Assembly (NCBI GenBank): GCA_964057225.1 | Contig: OZ059894.1 | Span: 12,472,131-12,536,130 of the forward strand | Length of the DNA stretch: 64,000 nucleotides | Reading direction: 5' to 3' | From: Auanema rhodensis | Taxonomy: Eukaryota > Nematoda > Chromadorea > Rhabditida > Rhabditidae | Shown here: positions 12,917 to 27,131 of the stretch, piece by piece | Position numbering within the stretch: the stretch's first letter is position 1 | How the letters are laid out: the number at the start of each line of letters is the position of its first letter | Notes under the pieces: model-generated | What the model saw: the letters and a program-made list of their open reading frames with translations, nothing else | Databases searched by the model: none | Told to the model about the DNA's origin: nothing | Translations under genes and position numbers: made by a program

Positions 12917-13050
12917 ATCATCATTAAACGAAACGTTTGTATATATGAATGAACTTAACTATTAATTCACCAATATGCCAATACAACAACTTTTTTTAAT
13001 GTGAGACAAATTGAAGCCTAATTTGATGAAAACTTTAGAACAGTTGCAGT
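12917..13050 (+). repeat. 100 bp-deleted unit, number 1
   Basis: ACAGTTG is followed directly by ATCATCATTAAACG: the last 4 bases of one unit and the first 96 of the next are missing (12689 to 13051 is 362 bp instead of 462). TTG stands on both sides of the lost segment in full units. Next unit is class C. Confidence 0.92.
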
Positions 13051-13512
13051 GACTCACACATGGAAACACATGCCAAACCGTTTTTTCTATCTCACAGTAT
13101 AACAAGTAACTGAACAACATAAGCTCGTCGAGGTTAAACAAGATTGATCATCATTCAACGAAACGTTTAAATATATGAATGAACTTAACAATTATTTTAC
13201 CAATATGCCAATGCAACAACTTTTTCTAATGTGAGACAAATTGAAGCCTAAGTTGATAAGAACTTTGGAACAGTTGCAGTGACTCACACATGGAAACACA
13301 TGCCAAACCGTTTTTTCTATCTCACATTATAACAAGTAACTGAACAACATAAGCACATCGAGGTTAAACGAGATTGATCATCATTAAACGAAACGTTTGT
13401 ATATATGAATGAACTCAACAACTATTTTACCAATATGCCAATACAACAACATTTTTTTTAATGTGAGACAAATTGAAGCCTAATTTGATGAAAACTTTAG
13501 AACAGTTGCAGT

Positions 13513-13742
13513 GACTCACACATGGAAACACATGCCAAACCGTTTTTTCTATCTCACAGTATAACAAGTAACTGAACAACATAAGCACATCGAGGTTAAA
13601 CGAGATTGATCATCATTAAACGAAACGTTTGTATATATGAATGAACTTAACTATTAATTCACCAATATGCCAATACAACAACTTTTTTTAATGTGAGACA
13701 AATTGAAGCCTAATTTGATGAAAACTTCAGAACAGTTGCAGT
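13513..13742 (+). repeat. Class H unit exemplar (230 bp; ACTATTAATTC variant)
   Basis: Carries GAACTTAACTATTAATTC in place of ACAATTATTTT and a seven-T tract (ACAACTTTTTTTAATG), giving 230 bp. The same TATTAATTC form follows every 100 bp deletion junction, so the deleted units derive from class H. Scattered full copies occur from 2.2 kb onward (for example 2211, 6131, 9821). In this copy the tail reads GAAAACTTCAG, which also precedes the class D unit at 14802. Confidence 0.8.
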
Positions 13743-13896
13743 GACTCACACTTGAAAACACATGCCAAACCGTTTTTTTTATCTCACAGAACAACAGAAA
13801 ACTGAGCAACATATGAACATTGTGGTTGAACATGATGAGTCATCATTTACCGAAACGTTCGTATATATTATATGAATCAACTTAACAAATATTTCA

Positions 13897-15024
13897 CCAA
13901 TATGCCAATACAACAACATTTTTTTTAATGTGAGACAAATTGAAGCCTAATTTGATGAAAACTTTAGAACAGTTGATCATCATTAAACGAAACGTTTGTA
14001 TATATGAATGAACTTAACTATTAATTCACCAATATGCCAATACAACAACTTTTTTTAATGTGAGACAAATTGAAGCCTAATTTGATGAAAACTTTAGAAC
14101 AGTTGCAGTGACTCACACATGGAAACACATGCCAAACCGTTTTTTCTATCTCACAGTATAACAAGTAACTGAACAACATAAGCTCGTCGAGGTTAAACAA
14201 GATTGATCATCATTCAACGAAACGTTTAAATATATGAATGAACTTAACAATTATTTTACCAATATGCCAATGCAACAACTTTTTCTAATGTGAGACAAAT
14301 TGAAGCCTAAGTTGATAAGAACTTTGGAACAGTTGCAGTGACTCACACATGGAAACACATGCCAAACCGTTTTTTCTATCTCACATTATAACAAGTAACT
14401 GAACAACATAAGCACATCGAGGTTAAACGAGATTGATCATCATTAAACGAAACGTTTGTATATATGAATGAACTCAACAACTATTTTACCAATATGCCAA
14501 TACAACAACATTTTTTTTAATGTGAGACAAATTGAAGCCTAATTTGATGAAAACTTTAGAACAGTTGCAGTGACTCACACATGGAAACACATGCCAAACC
14601 GTTTTTTCTATCTCACAGTATAACAAGTAACTGAACAACATAAGCACATCGAGGTTAAACGAGATTGATCATCATTAAACGAAACGTTTGTATATATGAA
14701 TGAACTTAACTATTAATTCACCAATATGCCAATACAACAACTTTTTTTAATGTGAGACAAATTGAAGCCTAATTTGATGAAAACTTCAGAACAGTTGCAG
14801 TGACTCACACTTGAAAACACATGCCAAACCGTTTTTTTTATCTCACAGAACAACAGAAAACTGAGCAACATATGAACATTGTGGTTGAACATGATGAGTC
14901 ATCATTTACCGAAACGTTCGTATATATTATATGAATCAACTTAACAAATATTTCACCAATATGCCAATACAACAACATTTTTTTTAATGTGAGACAAATT
15001 GAAGCCTAATTTGATGAAAACTTT
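13897..15024 (+). repeat. 1059 bp tandem duplication, copy 2 with extension
   Basis: Follows copy 1 without a gap. Agreement lasts to about 15024, where copy 1 reads CTTTAGAACAGTTGATC and this copy reads CTTTGAAACAGTTGCAG. These two copies contain the first class D units of the window. Confidence 0.83.
13976..14109 (+). repeat. 100 bp-deleted unit, number 2
   Basis: Same junction, copied by the 1059 bp tandem duplication; preceded by a class D unit and followed by class C. Confidence 0.92.
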
Positions 15025-15728
15025 GAAACAGTTGCAGTGACTCACACATGAAAACACATGCCAAACCGTTTTTTCTATCTCACAGTATAACAAGTAACTG
15101 AACAACATAAGCACGTCAAGGTTAAACAAGATTGATCATAATTTAACGAAACGTTTAAATATATGAATGAACTTAACTATTATTTCACCAATATGCCAAT
15201 TCAACAACTTTTTTCAATGTGAGACGATATGCAGCATAATTTGATGAGAACTTTGGAACAGTTGCAGTGACCCACACATGAAAACACATGCCAAACCGTT
15301 TTTTCTATCTCACAGTATAACAAGTAACTGAACAACATAAGCACATCGAGGTTAAACGAGATTGATCATCATTAAACGAAACGTTTGTATATATGAATGA
15401 ACTTAACTATTAATTCACCAATATGCCAATACAACAACTTTTTTTAATGTGAGACAAATTGAAGCCTAATTTGATGAAAACTTCAGAACAGTTGCAGTGA
15501 CTCACACTTGAAAACACATGCCAAACCGTTTTTTCTATCTCACAGTATAACAAGTAACTGAACAACATAAGCACATCGAGGTTAAACGAGATTGATCATC
15601 ATTAAACGAAACGTTTGTATATATGAATGAACTTAACTATTAATTCACCAATATGCCAATACAACAACTTTTTTTAATGTGAGACAAATTGAAGCCTAAT
15701 TTGATGAAAACTTCAGAACAGTTGCAGT

Positions 15729-16562
15729 GACTCACACTTGAAAACACATGCCAAACCGTTTTTTCTATCTCACATTATAACAAGTAACTGAACAACATAA
15801 GCACATCAAGGTTTAACAAGATTGATCATCATTCAACGAAACGTTTGTATATATGAATGAATTTAACATTTATTTTACCAATAACCCAATGCAACTATCT
15901 TCTCTCATGTGAGACAAATTGAAGCCTAAGTTGATAAGAACTTTGGAACAGTTGCAGTGACCCACACATGAAAACACATGCCAAATCGTTTTTTCTATCT
16001 CACATTATAACAAGTAACTGAACAACATAAGCCCATCGAGGTTAAACAAGATTGATCATCATTCAACGAAACGTTTAAATATATAAATGAACTCAATAAT
16101 TATTTTACCAATATGCCAATGCAACAACTTTTTCTAATGTGAGACAAATTGAAGCCTAAGTTGATGAGAACTTTGGAACAGTTGCAGTGACTTACACATG
16201 AAAACACATGCCAAACCGTTTTTTCTATCTCACATTATAACAAGTAACTGAACAACATAAGCTCGTCGAGGTTAAACAAGATTGATCATCATTTAACGAA
16301 ACGTTTAAATATATGAATGAACTCAACAATTATTTTACCAATATGCCAATACAACAACATTTTTTTTAATGTGAGACAAATTGAAGCCTAATTTGATGAA
16401 AACTTTGAAACAGTTGCAGTGACTCACACATGAAAACACATGCCAAACCGTTTTTTCTATCTCACAGTATAACAAGTAACTGAACAACATAAGCACGTCA
16501 AGGTTAAACAAGATTGATCATAATTTAACGAAACGTTTAAAAATATATGAATGAACTTAACT
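15729..16562 (+). repeat. E-F-A/C-type block, copy at 15.7 kb
   Basis: Contains the first class E and F units. It matches 17810-18643 at an offset of 2081 bp, with differences such as AAATATATAAATG versus AAATATATGAATG, and CTTTGG versus CTTCGG. The class E unit here is not preceded by the D-G pair at the usual spacing. Confidence 0.75.
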
Positions 16563-17342
16563 ATTATCTCACCAATATGCCAATAGAACAACTTTTTTTA
16601 ATGTGAGACAGATTGCAGCATAATTTGATGAGAACTTTAGAACAGTTGCAGTGACTCACACATGGAAACACATGCCAAACCGTTTTTTCTATCTCACAGT
16701 ATAACAAGTAACTGAACAACATAAGCTCGTCGAGGTTAAACAAGATTGATCATCATTTAACGAAACGTTTAAATATATGAATGAACTTAACAATTATTTT
16801 ACCAATATGCCAATGCAACAACTTTTTCTAATGTGAGACAAATTGAAGCCTAAGTTGATGAGAACTTTGGAACAGTTGCAGTGACTCACACATGAAAACA
16901 CATGCCAAACCGTTTTTTCTATCTCACATTATAACAAGTAACTGAACAACATAAGCACATCGAGGTTAAACGAGATTGATCATCATTTAACGAAACGTTT
17001 AAATATATGAATGAACTCAACAATTATTTTACCAATATGCCAATGCAACAACTTTTTCTAATGTGAGACAAATTGAAGCCTAAGTTGATGAGAACTTTGG
17101 AACAGTTGCAGTGACCCACACATGAAAACACATGCCAAACCGTTATTTCTATCTCACATTATAACAAGTAACTGAACAACATAAGCACATCGAGGTTAAA
17201 CGAGATTGATCATCATTAAACGAAACGTTTGTATATATGAATGAACTTAACTATTATTTCACCAATATGCCAATACAACAACTTTTTTTAATGTGAGACA
17301 AATTGCAGCATAATTGGACGAGAACTTCAGAACAGTTGCAGT

Positions 17343-18730
17343 GACTCACACTTGAAAACACATGCCAAACCGTTTTTTTTATCTCACAGTACAACAGAAA
17401 ACTGAGCAACACATGAACATTGTGGTTGAACATGATGAGTCATCATTTACCGAAACGTTCGTATAAATTATATGAATCAACTTAACAAATATTTCACCAA
17501 TATGCCAATACAACAACATTTTTTTTAATGTGAGACAAATTGAAGCCTAATTTGATGGAAACTTTGAAACAGTTGCAGTGACTCACACATGAAAACACAT
17601 GCCAAACCGTTTTTTCTATCTCACAGTATAACAAGTAACTGAACAACATAAGCACGTCAAGGTTAAACAAGATTGATCATAATTTAACGAAACGTTTAAA
17701 TATATGAATGAACTTAACTATTATCTCACCAATATGCCAATACAACAACTTTTTTTAATGTGAGACGAATTGCAGCATAATTTGATGAGAACTTTGGAAC
17801 AGTTGCAGTGACTTACACATGAAAACACATGCCAAACCGTTTTTTCTATCTCACATTATAACAAGTAACTGAACAACATAAGCACATCAAGGTTTAACAA
17901 GATTGATCATCATTCAACGAAACGTTTGTATATATGAATGAATTTAACATTTATTTTACCAATAACCCAATGCAACTATCTTCTCTCATGTGAGACAAAT
18001 TGAAGCCTAAGTTGATAAGAACTTTGGAACAGTTGCAGTGACCCACACATGAAAACACATGCCAAATCGTTTTTTCTATCTCACATTATAACAAGTAACT
18101 GAACAACATAAGCCCATCGAGGTTAAACAAGATTGATCATCATTCAACGAAACGTTTAAATATATGAATGAACTCAATAATTATTTTACCAATATGCCAA
18201 TGCAACAACTTTTTCTAATGTGAGACAAATTGAAGCCTAAGTTGATGAGAACTTCGGAACAGTTGCAGTGACTTACACATGAAAACACATGCCAAACCGT
18301 TTTTTCTATCTCACATTATAACAAGTAACTGAACAACATAAGCTCGTCGATGTTAAACAAGATTGATCATCATTTAACGAAACGTTTAAATATATGAATG
18401 AACTCAACAATTATTTTACCAATATGCCAATACAACAGCATTTTTTTTAATGTGAGACAAATTGAAGCCTAATTTGATGAAAACTTTGAAACAGTTGCAG
18501 TGACTCACACATGAAAACACAAGCCAAACCGTTTTTTCTATCTCACAGTATAACAAGTAACTGAACAACATAAGCACGTCAAGGTTAAACAAGATTGATC
18601 ATAATTTAACGAAACGTTTAAAAATATATGAATGAACTTAACAATTATTTTACCAATATGCCAATGCAACCACTTTTTCTAATGTGAGACAAATTGAAGC
18701 CTAAGTTGATGAGAACTTTGGAACAGTTGC
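17343..18730 (+). repeat. D-G-E-F block related to 39.5-40.9 kb
   Basis: Ordered D, G, E, F followed by two more units. CTTCGGAAC at 18253 matches 40381, and class D/E starts at 17343/17810 match 39471/39939, so the offset is about 22.13 kb. The class D unit has CAACACATGAACATT and GTATAAATTATATG, unlike its partner. Confidence 0.72.
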
Positions 18731-20428
18731 AGTGACCCACACATGAAAACACATGCCAAATCGTTTTTTCCATCTCACATTATAACAAGTAACTGAACAA
18801 CATAAGCCCATCGAGGTTAAACAAGATTGATCATCATTCAACGAAACGTTTAAATATATGAATGAACTCAATAATTATTTTACCAATATGCCAATGCAAC
18901 AACTTTTTCTAATGTGAGACAAATTGAAGCCTAAGTTGATGAGAACTTTGGAACAGTTGCAGTGACTTACACATGAAAACACATGCCAAACCGTTTTTTC
19001 TATCTCACATTATAACAAGTAACTGAACAACATAAGCTCGTCGAGGTTAAACAAGATTGATCATCATTTAACGAAACGTTTAAATATATGAATGAACTCA
19101 ACTATTATTTTACCAATATGCCAATACAACAACATTTTTTTTAATGTGAGACAAATTGAAGCCTAATTTGATGAAACCTTTGAAACAGTTGCAGTGACTC
19201 ACACATGAAAACACATGCCAAACCGTTTTTTCTATCTCACAGTATAACAAGTAACTTAACAACATAAGCACATCGAGGTTAAACGAGATTGATCATCATT
19301 TAACGAAACGTTTAAATATATGAATGAACTCAACAATTATTTTACCAATATGCCAATGCAACAACTTTTTCTAATGTGAGACAAATTGAAGCCTAAGTTG
19401 ATGAGAACTTTGGAACAGTTGCAGTGACCCACACATGAAAACACATGCCAAACCGTTTTTTCTATCTCACATTATAACAAGTAACTGAACAACATAAGCA
19501 CATCGAGGTTAAACGAGATTGATCATCATTAAACGAAACGTTTGTATATATGAATGAACTCAACAATTATTTTACCAATATGCCAATACAAAAACATTTT
19601 TTTTAATGTGAGACAAATTGAAGCCTAATTTGATGAAAACTTTAGAACAGTTGCAGTGACCCACACATGAAAACACATGCCAAACCGTTTTTTCTATCTC
19701 ACATTATAACAAGTAACTGAACAACATAAGCACATCGAGGTTAAACGAGATTGATCATCATTAAACGAAACGTTTGTATATATGAATGAACTCAACAATT
19801 ATTTTACCAATATGCCAATACAACAACATTTTTTTTAATGTGAGACAAATTGAAGCCTAATTTGATGAAAACTTTAGAACAGTTGATCATCATTAAACGA
19901 AACGTTTGTATATATGAATGAACTTAACTATTAATTCACCAATATGCCAATACAACAACTTTTTTTAATGTGAGACAAATTGAAGCCTAATTTGATGAAA
20001 ACTTTAGAACAGTTGCAGTGACTCACACTTGAAAACACATGCCAAACCGTCTTTTTCATCTCACAGTACAACAGAAAACTGAGCAACATATGAACATTGT
20101 GGTTGAACATGATGAGTCATCATTTACCGAAACGTTCGTATATATTATATGAATCACCTTAACAAATATTTCACCAATATGCCAATACAACAACATTTTT
20201 TTTAATGTGAGACAAATTGAAGCCTAATTTGATGAAAACTTTGAAACAGTTGCAGTGACTCACACATGAAAACACATGCCAAACCGTTTTTTCTATCTCA
20301 TAGTATAACAAGTAACTGAACAACATAAGCACGTCAAGGTTAAACAAGATTGATCATAATTTAACGAAACGTTTAAATATATGAATGAACTTAACTATTA
20401 TTTCACCAATTTGCCAATTCAACAACTT
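18610..20428 (+). repeat. 1.8 kb block repeated at 34225-36043
   Basis: Offset 15615 bp, supported by ACTCAACTATTATTTT at 19096 and 34711, deletion junctions at 19886 and 35501, and GCCAAATCG with TTTCCATCTC in both. One visible difference is GATGAAACCTTTG (about 19171) versus GATGAAAACTTTG. Confidence 0.8.
19886..20019 (+). repeat. 100 bp-deleted unit, number 3
   Basis: Same junction. From here on each deleted unit is followed by a class D unit with GTCTTTTTCATC; here the class D unit starts at 20020. Confidence 0.92.
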
Positions 20429-21178
20429 TTTTCAATGTGAGACGAATTGCAGCATAATTTGATGAGAACTTTGGAACAGTTGCAGTGACCCACACATGAA
20501 AACACATGCCAAACCGTTTTTTCTATCTCACAGTATAACAAGTAACTGAACAACATAAGCACATCAAGGTTTAACAAGATTGATCATCATTCAACGAAAC
20601 GTTTGTATATATGAATGAATTTAACATTTATTTTACCAATAACCCAATGCAACTATCTTCTCTCATGTGAGACAAACTGAAGCCTAAGTTGATAAGAACT
20701 TTGGAACAGTTGCAGTGACCCACACATGAAAACACATGCCAAATCGTTTTTTCTATCTCACATTATAACAAGTAACTGAACAACATAAGCCCATCGAGGT
20801 TAAACAAGATTGATCATCATTCAACGAAACGTTTAAATATATAAATGAACTCAATAATTATTTTACCAATATGCCAATGCAACAACTTTTTCTAATGTGA
20901 GACAAATTGAAGCCTAAGTTGATGAGAACTTTGGAACAGTTGCAGTGACTTACACATGAAAACACATGCCAAACCGTTTTTTCTATCTCACATTATAACA
21001 AGTAACTGAACAACATAAGCTCGTCGAGGTTAAACAAGATTGATCATCATTTAACGAAACGTTTAAATATATGAATGAACTCAACAATTATTTTACCAAT
21101 ATGCCAATACAACAACATTTTTTTTAATGTGAGACAAATTGAAGCCTAATTTGATGAAAACTTTGAAACAGTTGCAGT

Positions 21179-21410
21179 GACTCACACATGAAAACACATG
21201 CCAAACCGTTTTTTCTATCTCACAGTATAACAAGTAACTGAACAACATAAGCACGTCAAGGTTAAACAAGATTGATCATAATTTAACGAAACGTTTAAAA
21301 ATATATGAATGAACTTAACTATTATCTCACCAATATGCCAATAGAACAACTTTTTTTAATGTGAGACAGATTGCAGCATAATTTGATGAGAACTTTAGAA
21401 CAGTTGCAGT
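21179..21410 (+). repeat. Class G' unit exemplar (232 bp)
   Basis: A relative of class G with a 2 bp A insertion (GTTTAAAAATATATG), ATTATCTC, ATAGAACAACTTTTTTT and GAGACAGATTGCAGC, ending GAGAACTTTAG. Copies are visible near 16531, 21290, 25970, 28405, 33075, 38895, 45135 and 49305. It is usually followed by a class C unit, so G'-C is another linked pair. Copies near 46740, 52070, 56460 and 56695 share the AGAACAAC/CAGATTG half but have GTTTGAATATATG and lack the insertion. Confidence 0.82.
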
Positions 21411-23029
21411 GACTCACACATGGAAACACATGCCAAACCGTTTTTTCTATCTCACAGTATAACAAGTAACTGAACAACATAAGCTCGTCGAGGTTAAACA
21501 AGATTGATCATCATTTAACGAAACGTTTAAATATATGAATGAACTTAACAATTATTTTACCAATATGCCAATGCAACAACTTTTTCTAATGTGAGACAAA
21601 TTGAAGCCTAAGTTGATGAGAACTTTGGAACAGTTGCAGTGACCCACACATGAAAACACATGCCAAACCGTTTTTTCTATCTCACATTATAACAAGTAAC
21701 TGAACAACATAAGCACATCGAGGTTAAACGAGATTGATCATCATTAAACGAAACGTTTGTATATATGAATGAACTTAACTATTATTTCACCAATATGCCA
21801 ATACAACAACTTTTTTTAATGTGAGACAAATTGCAGCATAATTGGACGAGAACTTCAGAACAGTTGCAGTGACTCACACATGAAAACACATGCCAAACCG
21901 TTTTTTTTATCTCACAGTACAACAGAAAACTGAGCAACATATGAACATTGTGGTTGAACATGATGAGTCATCATTTACCGAAACGTTCGTATGAATTATA
22001 TGAATCAACTTAACAAATATTTCACCAATATGCCAATACAACAACATTTTTTTTAATGTGAGACAAATTGAAGCCTAATTTGATGGAAACTTTGAAACAG
22101 TTGCAGTGACTCACACATGAAAACACATGCCAAACCGTTTTTTCTATCTCACAGTATAACAAGTAACTGAACAACATAAGCACGTCAAGGTTAAACAAGA
22201 TTGATCATAATTTAACGAAACGTTTAAATATATGAATGAACTTAACTATTATCTCACCAATATGCCAATACAACAACTTTTTTTAATGTGAGACGAATTG
22301 CAGCATAATTGGATGAGAACTTTGGAACAGTTGCAGTGACTTACACATGAAAACACATGCCAAACCGTTTTTTCTATCTCACATTATAACAAGTAACTGA
22401 ACAACATAAGCTCGTCGAGGTTAAACAAGATTGATCATCATTTAACGAAACGTTTAAAAATATATGAATGAACTTAACAATTATTTTACCAATATGCCAA
22501 TGCAACCACTTTTTCTAATGTGAGACAAATTGAAGCCTAAGTTGATGAGAACTTTGGAACAGTTGCAGTGACCCACACATGAAAACACATGCCAAATCGT
22601 TTTTTCCATCTCACATTATAACAAGTAACTGAACAACATAAGCCCATCGAGGTTAAACAAGATTGATCATCATTAAACGAAACGTTTGTATATATGAATG
22701 AACTCAACAATTATTTTACCAATATGCCAATACAAAAACATTTTTTTTAATGTGAGACAAATTGAAGCCTAATTTGATGAAAACTTTAGAACAGTTGCAG
22801 TGACCCACACATGAAAACACATGCCAAACCGTTTTTTCTATCTCACATTATAACAAGTAACTGAACAACATAAGCACATCGAGGTTAAACGAGATTGATC
22901 ATCATTAAACGAAACGTTTGTATATATGAATGAACTCAACAATTATTTTACCAATATGCCAATACAACAACATTTTTTTTAATGTGAGACAAATTGAAGC
23001 CTAATTTGATGAAAACTTTAGAACAGTTG

Positions 23030-23163
23030 ATCATCATTAAACAAAACGTTTGTATATATGAATGAACTTAACTATTAATTCACCAATATGCCAATACAAC
23101 AACTTTTTTTAATGTGAGACAAATTGAAGCCTAATTTGATGAAAACTTTAGAACAGTTGCAGT
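23030..23163 (+). repeat. 100 bp-deleted unit, number 4
   Basis: Same junction, with private ATTAAACAAAACG (A for G) at about 23038-23048, shared only with the copy at 30142, which lies 7112 bp away. Confidence 0.92.
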
Positions 23164-24552
23164 GACTCACACTTGAAAACACATGCCAAACCGTCTTTTT
23201 CATCTCACAGTACAACAGAAAACTGAGCAACATATGAACATTGTGGTTGAACATGATGAGTCATCATTTACCGAAACGTTCGTATATATTATATGAATCA
23301 CCTTAACAAATATTTCACCAATATGCCAATACAACAACATTTTTTTTAATGTGAGACAAATTGAAGCCTAATTTGATGAAAACTTTGAAACAGTTGCAGT
23401 GACTCACACATGAAAACACATGCCAAACCGTTTTTTCTATCTCACAGTATAACAAGTAACTGAACAACATAAGCACGTCAAGGTTAAACAAGATTGATCA
23501 TAATTTAACGAAACGTTTAAATATATGAATGAACTTAACTATTATTTCACCAATTTGCCAATTCAACAACTTTTTCTAATGTGAGACAAATTGAAGCCTA
23601 AGTTGATGAGAACTTTGGAACAGTTGCAGTGACCCACACATGAAAACACATGCCAAACCGTTTTTTCTATCTCACATTATAACAAGTAACTGAACAACAT
23701 AAGCTCGTCGAGGTTAAACAAGATTGATCATCATTTAACGAAACGTTTAAAAATATATGAATGAACTTAACAATTATTTTACCAATATGCCAATGCAACC
23801 ACTTTTTCTAATGTGAGACAAATTGAAGCCTAAGTTGATGAGAACTTTGGAACAGTTGCAGTGACCCACACATGAAAACACATGCCAAATCGTTTTTTCC
23901 ATCTCACATTATAACAAGTAACTGAACAACATAAGCCCATCGAGGTTAAACAAGATTGATCATCATTCAACGAAACGTTTAAATATATGAATGAACTCAA
24001 TAATTATTTTACCAATATGCCAATGCAACAACTTTTTCTAATGTGAGACAGATTGCAGCATAATTTGATGAGAACTTTAGAACAGTTGCAGTGACTCACA
24101 CATGGAAACACATGCCAAACCGTTTTTTCTATCTCACAGTATAACAAGTAACTGAACAACATAAGCACATCGAGGTTAAACGAGATTGATCATCATTAAA
24201 CGAAACGTTTGTATATATGAATGAACTCAACAATTATTTTACCAATATGCCAATACAAAAACATTTTTTTTAATGTGAGACAAATTGAAGCCTAATTTGA
24301 TGAAAACTTTAGAACAGTTGCAGTGACCCACACATGAAAACACATGCCAAACCGTTTTTTCTATCTCACATTATAACAAGTAACTGAACAACATAAGCAC
24401 ATCGAGGTTAAACGAGATTGATCATCATTAAACGAAACGTTTGTATATATGAATGAACTCAACAATTATTTTACCAATATGCCAATACAACAACATTTTT
24501 TTTAATGTGAGACAAATTGAAGCCTAATTTGATGAAAACTTTAGAACAGTTG

Positions 24553-24686
24553 ATCATCATTAAACGAAACGTTTGTATATATGAATGAACTTAACTATTA
24601 ATTCACCAATATGCCAATACAACAACTTTTTTTAATGTGAGACAAATTGAAGCCTAATTTGATGAAAACTTTAGAACAGTTGCAGT
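24553..24686 (+). repeat. 100 bp-deleted unit, number 5
   Basis: Same junction; followed by the class D unit at 24687. Its copy is at 31665 (+7112). Confidence 0.92.
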
Positions 24687-26309
24687 GACTCACACTTGAA
24701 AACACATGCCAAACCGTCTTTTTCATCTCACAGTACAACAGAAAACTGAGCAACATATGAACATTGTGGTTGAACATGATGAGTCATCATTTACCGAAAC
24801 GTTCGTATATATTATATGAATCACCTTAACAAATATTTCACCAATATGCCAATACAACAACATTTTTTTTAATGTGAGACAAATTGAAGCCTAATTTGAT
24901 GAAAACTTTGAAACAGTTGCAGTGACTCACACATGAAAACACATGCCAAACCGTTTTTTCTATCTCACAGTATAACAAGTAACTGAACAACATAAGCACG
25001 TCAAGGTTAAACAAGATTGATCATAATTTAACGAAACGTTTAAATATATGAATGAACTTAACTATTATTTCACCAATTTGCCAATTCAACAACTTTTTTC
25101 AATGTGAGACGAATTGCAGCATAATTTGATGAGAACTTTGGAACAGTTGCAGTGACCCACACATGAAAACACATGCCAAACCGTTTTTTCTATCTCACAG
25201 TATAACAAGTAACTGAACAACATAAGCACATCAAGGTTTAACAAGATTGATCATCATTCAACGAAACGTTTGTATATATGAATGAATTTAACATTTATTT
25301 TACCAATAACCCAATGCAACTATCTTCTCTCATGTGAGACAAACTGAAGCCTAAGTTGATAAGAACTTTGGAACAGTTGCAGTGACCCACACATGAAAAC
25401 ACATGCCAAATCGTTTTTTCTATCTCACATTATAACAAGTAACTGAACAACATAAGCCCATCGAGGTTAAACAAGATTGATCATCATTCAACGAAACGTT
25501 TAAATATATAAATGAACTCAATAATTATTTTACCAATATGCCAATGCAACAACTTTTTCTAATGTGAGACAAATTGAAGCCTAAGTTGATGAGAACTTTG
25601 GAACAGTTGCAGTGACTTACACATGAAAACACATGCCAAACCGTTTTTTCTATCTCACATTATAACAAGTAACTGAACAACATAAGCTCGTCGAGGTTAA
25701 ACAAGATTGATCATCATTTAACGAAACGTTTAAATATATGAATGAACTCAACAATTATTTTACCAATATGCCAATACAACAACATTTTTTTTAATGTGAG
25801 ACAAATTGAAGCCTAATTTGATGAAAACTTTGAAACAGTTGCAGTGACTCACACATGAAAACACATGCCAAACCGTTTTTTCTATCTCACAGTATAACAA
25901 GTAACTGAACAACATAAGCACGTCAAGGTTAAACAAGATTGATCATAATTTAACGAAACGTTTAAAAATATATGAATGAACTTAACTATTATCTCACCAA
26001 TATGCCAATAGAACAACTTTTTTTAATGTGAGACAGATTGCAGCATAATTTGATGAGAACTTTAGAACAGTTGCAGTGACTCACACATGGAAACACATGC
26101 CAAACCGTTTTTTCTATCTCACAGTATAACAAGTAACTGAACAACATAAGCTCGTCGAGGTTAAACAAGATTGATCATCATTTAACGAAACGTTTAAATA
26201 TATGAATGAACTTAACAATTATTTTACCAATATGCCAATGCAACAACTTTTTCTAATGTGAGACAAATTGAAGCCTAAGTTGATGAGAACTTTGGAACAG
26301 TTGCAGTGA

Positions 26310-26761
26310 CTCACACATGGAAACACATGCCAAACCGTTTTTTCTATCTCACAGTATAACAAGTAACTGAACAACATAAGCTCGTCGAGGTTAAACAAGA
26401 TTGATCATCATTTAACGAAACGTTTAAATATATGAATGAACTTAACAATTATTTTACCAATATGCCAATGCAACAACTTTTTCTAATGTGAGACAAATTG
26501 AAGCCTAATTTGATGAAAACTTTAGAACAGTTGCAGTGACCCACACATGAAAACACATGCCAAACCGTTTTTTCTATCTCACATTATAACAAGTAACTGA
26601 ACAACATAAGCACATCGAGGTTAAACGAGATTGATCATCATTAAACGAAACGTTTGTATATATGAATGAACTCAACAATTATTTTACCAATATGCCAATA
26701 CAACAACATTTTTTTTGATGTGAGACAAATTGAAGCCTAAGTTGATGAGAACTTTGGAACA
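26310..26761 (+). repeat. Two-unit spacer between the large copies
   Basis: About 450 bp of ordinary class C and B units separates the two ~6.66 kb copies. The B-like unit has TTTTTTGATGTGAG, a form otherwise seen mainly in the first 1.4 kb of the window. Confidence 0.7.
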
Positions 26762-26997
26762 GTTGCAGTGACCCACACATGAAAACACATGCCAAACCGT
26801 TTTTTCTATCTCACATTATAACAAGTAACTGAACAACATAAGCACATCGAGGTTAAACGAGATTGATCATCATTAAACGAAACGTTTGTATATATGAATG
26901 AACTCAACAATTATTTTACCAATATGCCAATACAACAACATTTTTTTTAATGTGAGACAAATTGAAGCCTAATTTGATGAAAACTTTAGAACAGTTG

Positions 26998-27131
26998 ATC
27001 ATCATTAAACGAAACGTTTGTATATATGAATGAACTTAACTATTAATTCACCAATATGCCAATACAACAACTTTTTTTAATGTGAGACAAATTGAAGCCT
27101 AATTTGATGAAAACTTTAGAACAGTTGCAGT
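26998..27131 (+). repeat. 100 bp-deleted unit, number 6
   Basis: Same junction; copy of number 3 at +7112, opening the second 6.7 kb block. Confidence 0.92.

Larger units (their letters stand above)
12838..13896 (+). repeat. 1059 bp tandem duplication, copy 1
   Basis: Contains one 100 bp-deleted unit, a class C unit, further B/H-like units and the start of a class D unit with CAGAACAACAG. Markers repeat at +1059: deletion junctions at 12917 and 13976, AGTTGATAAG at 13251 and 14310, class D starts at 13743 and 14802. Confidence 0.85.
19650..26309 (+). repeat. Large duplication, copy 1 (~6.66 kb)
   Basis: Matches 26762-33421 at a constant offset of 7112 bp: deletion junctions 19886/26998, 23030/30142 and 24553/31665; class D starts 20020/27132, 21871/28983, 23164/30276 and 24687/31799; class E starts 20487/27599 and 25154/32266. 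The few positions I compared base by base are almost identical. Edges are estimated from the first disagreement on each side. Confidence 0.88.

Noticed and set aside
12905-12925. Transposon insertion or target-site duplication at the short units
   Set aside because: The junction is a simple 100 bp loss at a TTG microhomology; nothing is inserted.
12838-15024. CRISPR array
   Set aside because: There are no short repeats separated by unique spacers; the repeating unit is the full 230 bp and the supposed spacers are repeats too.
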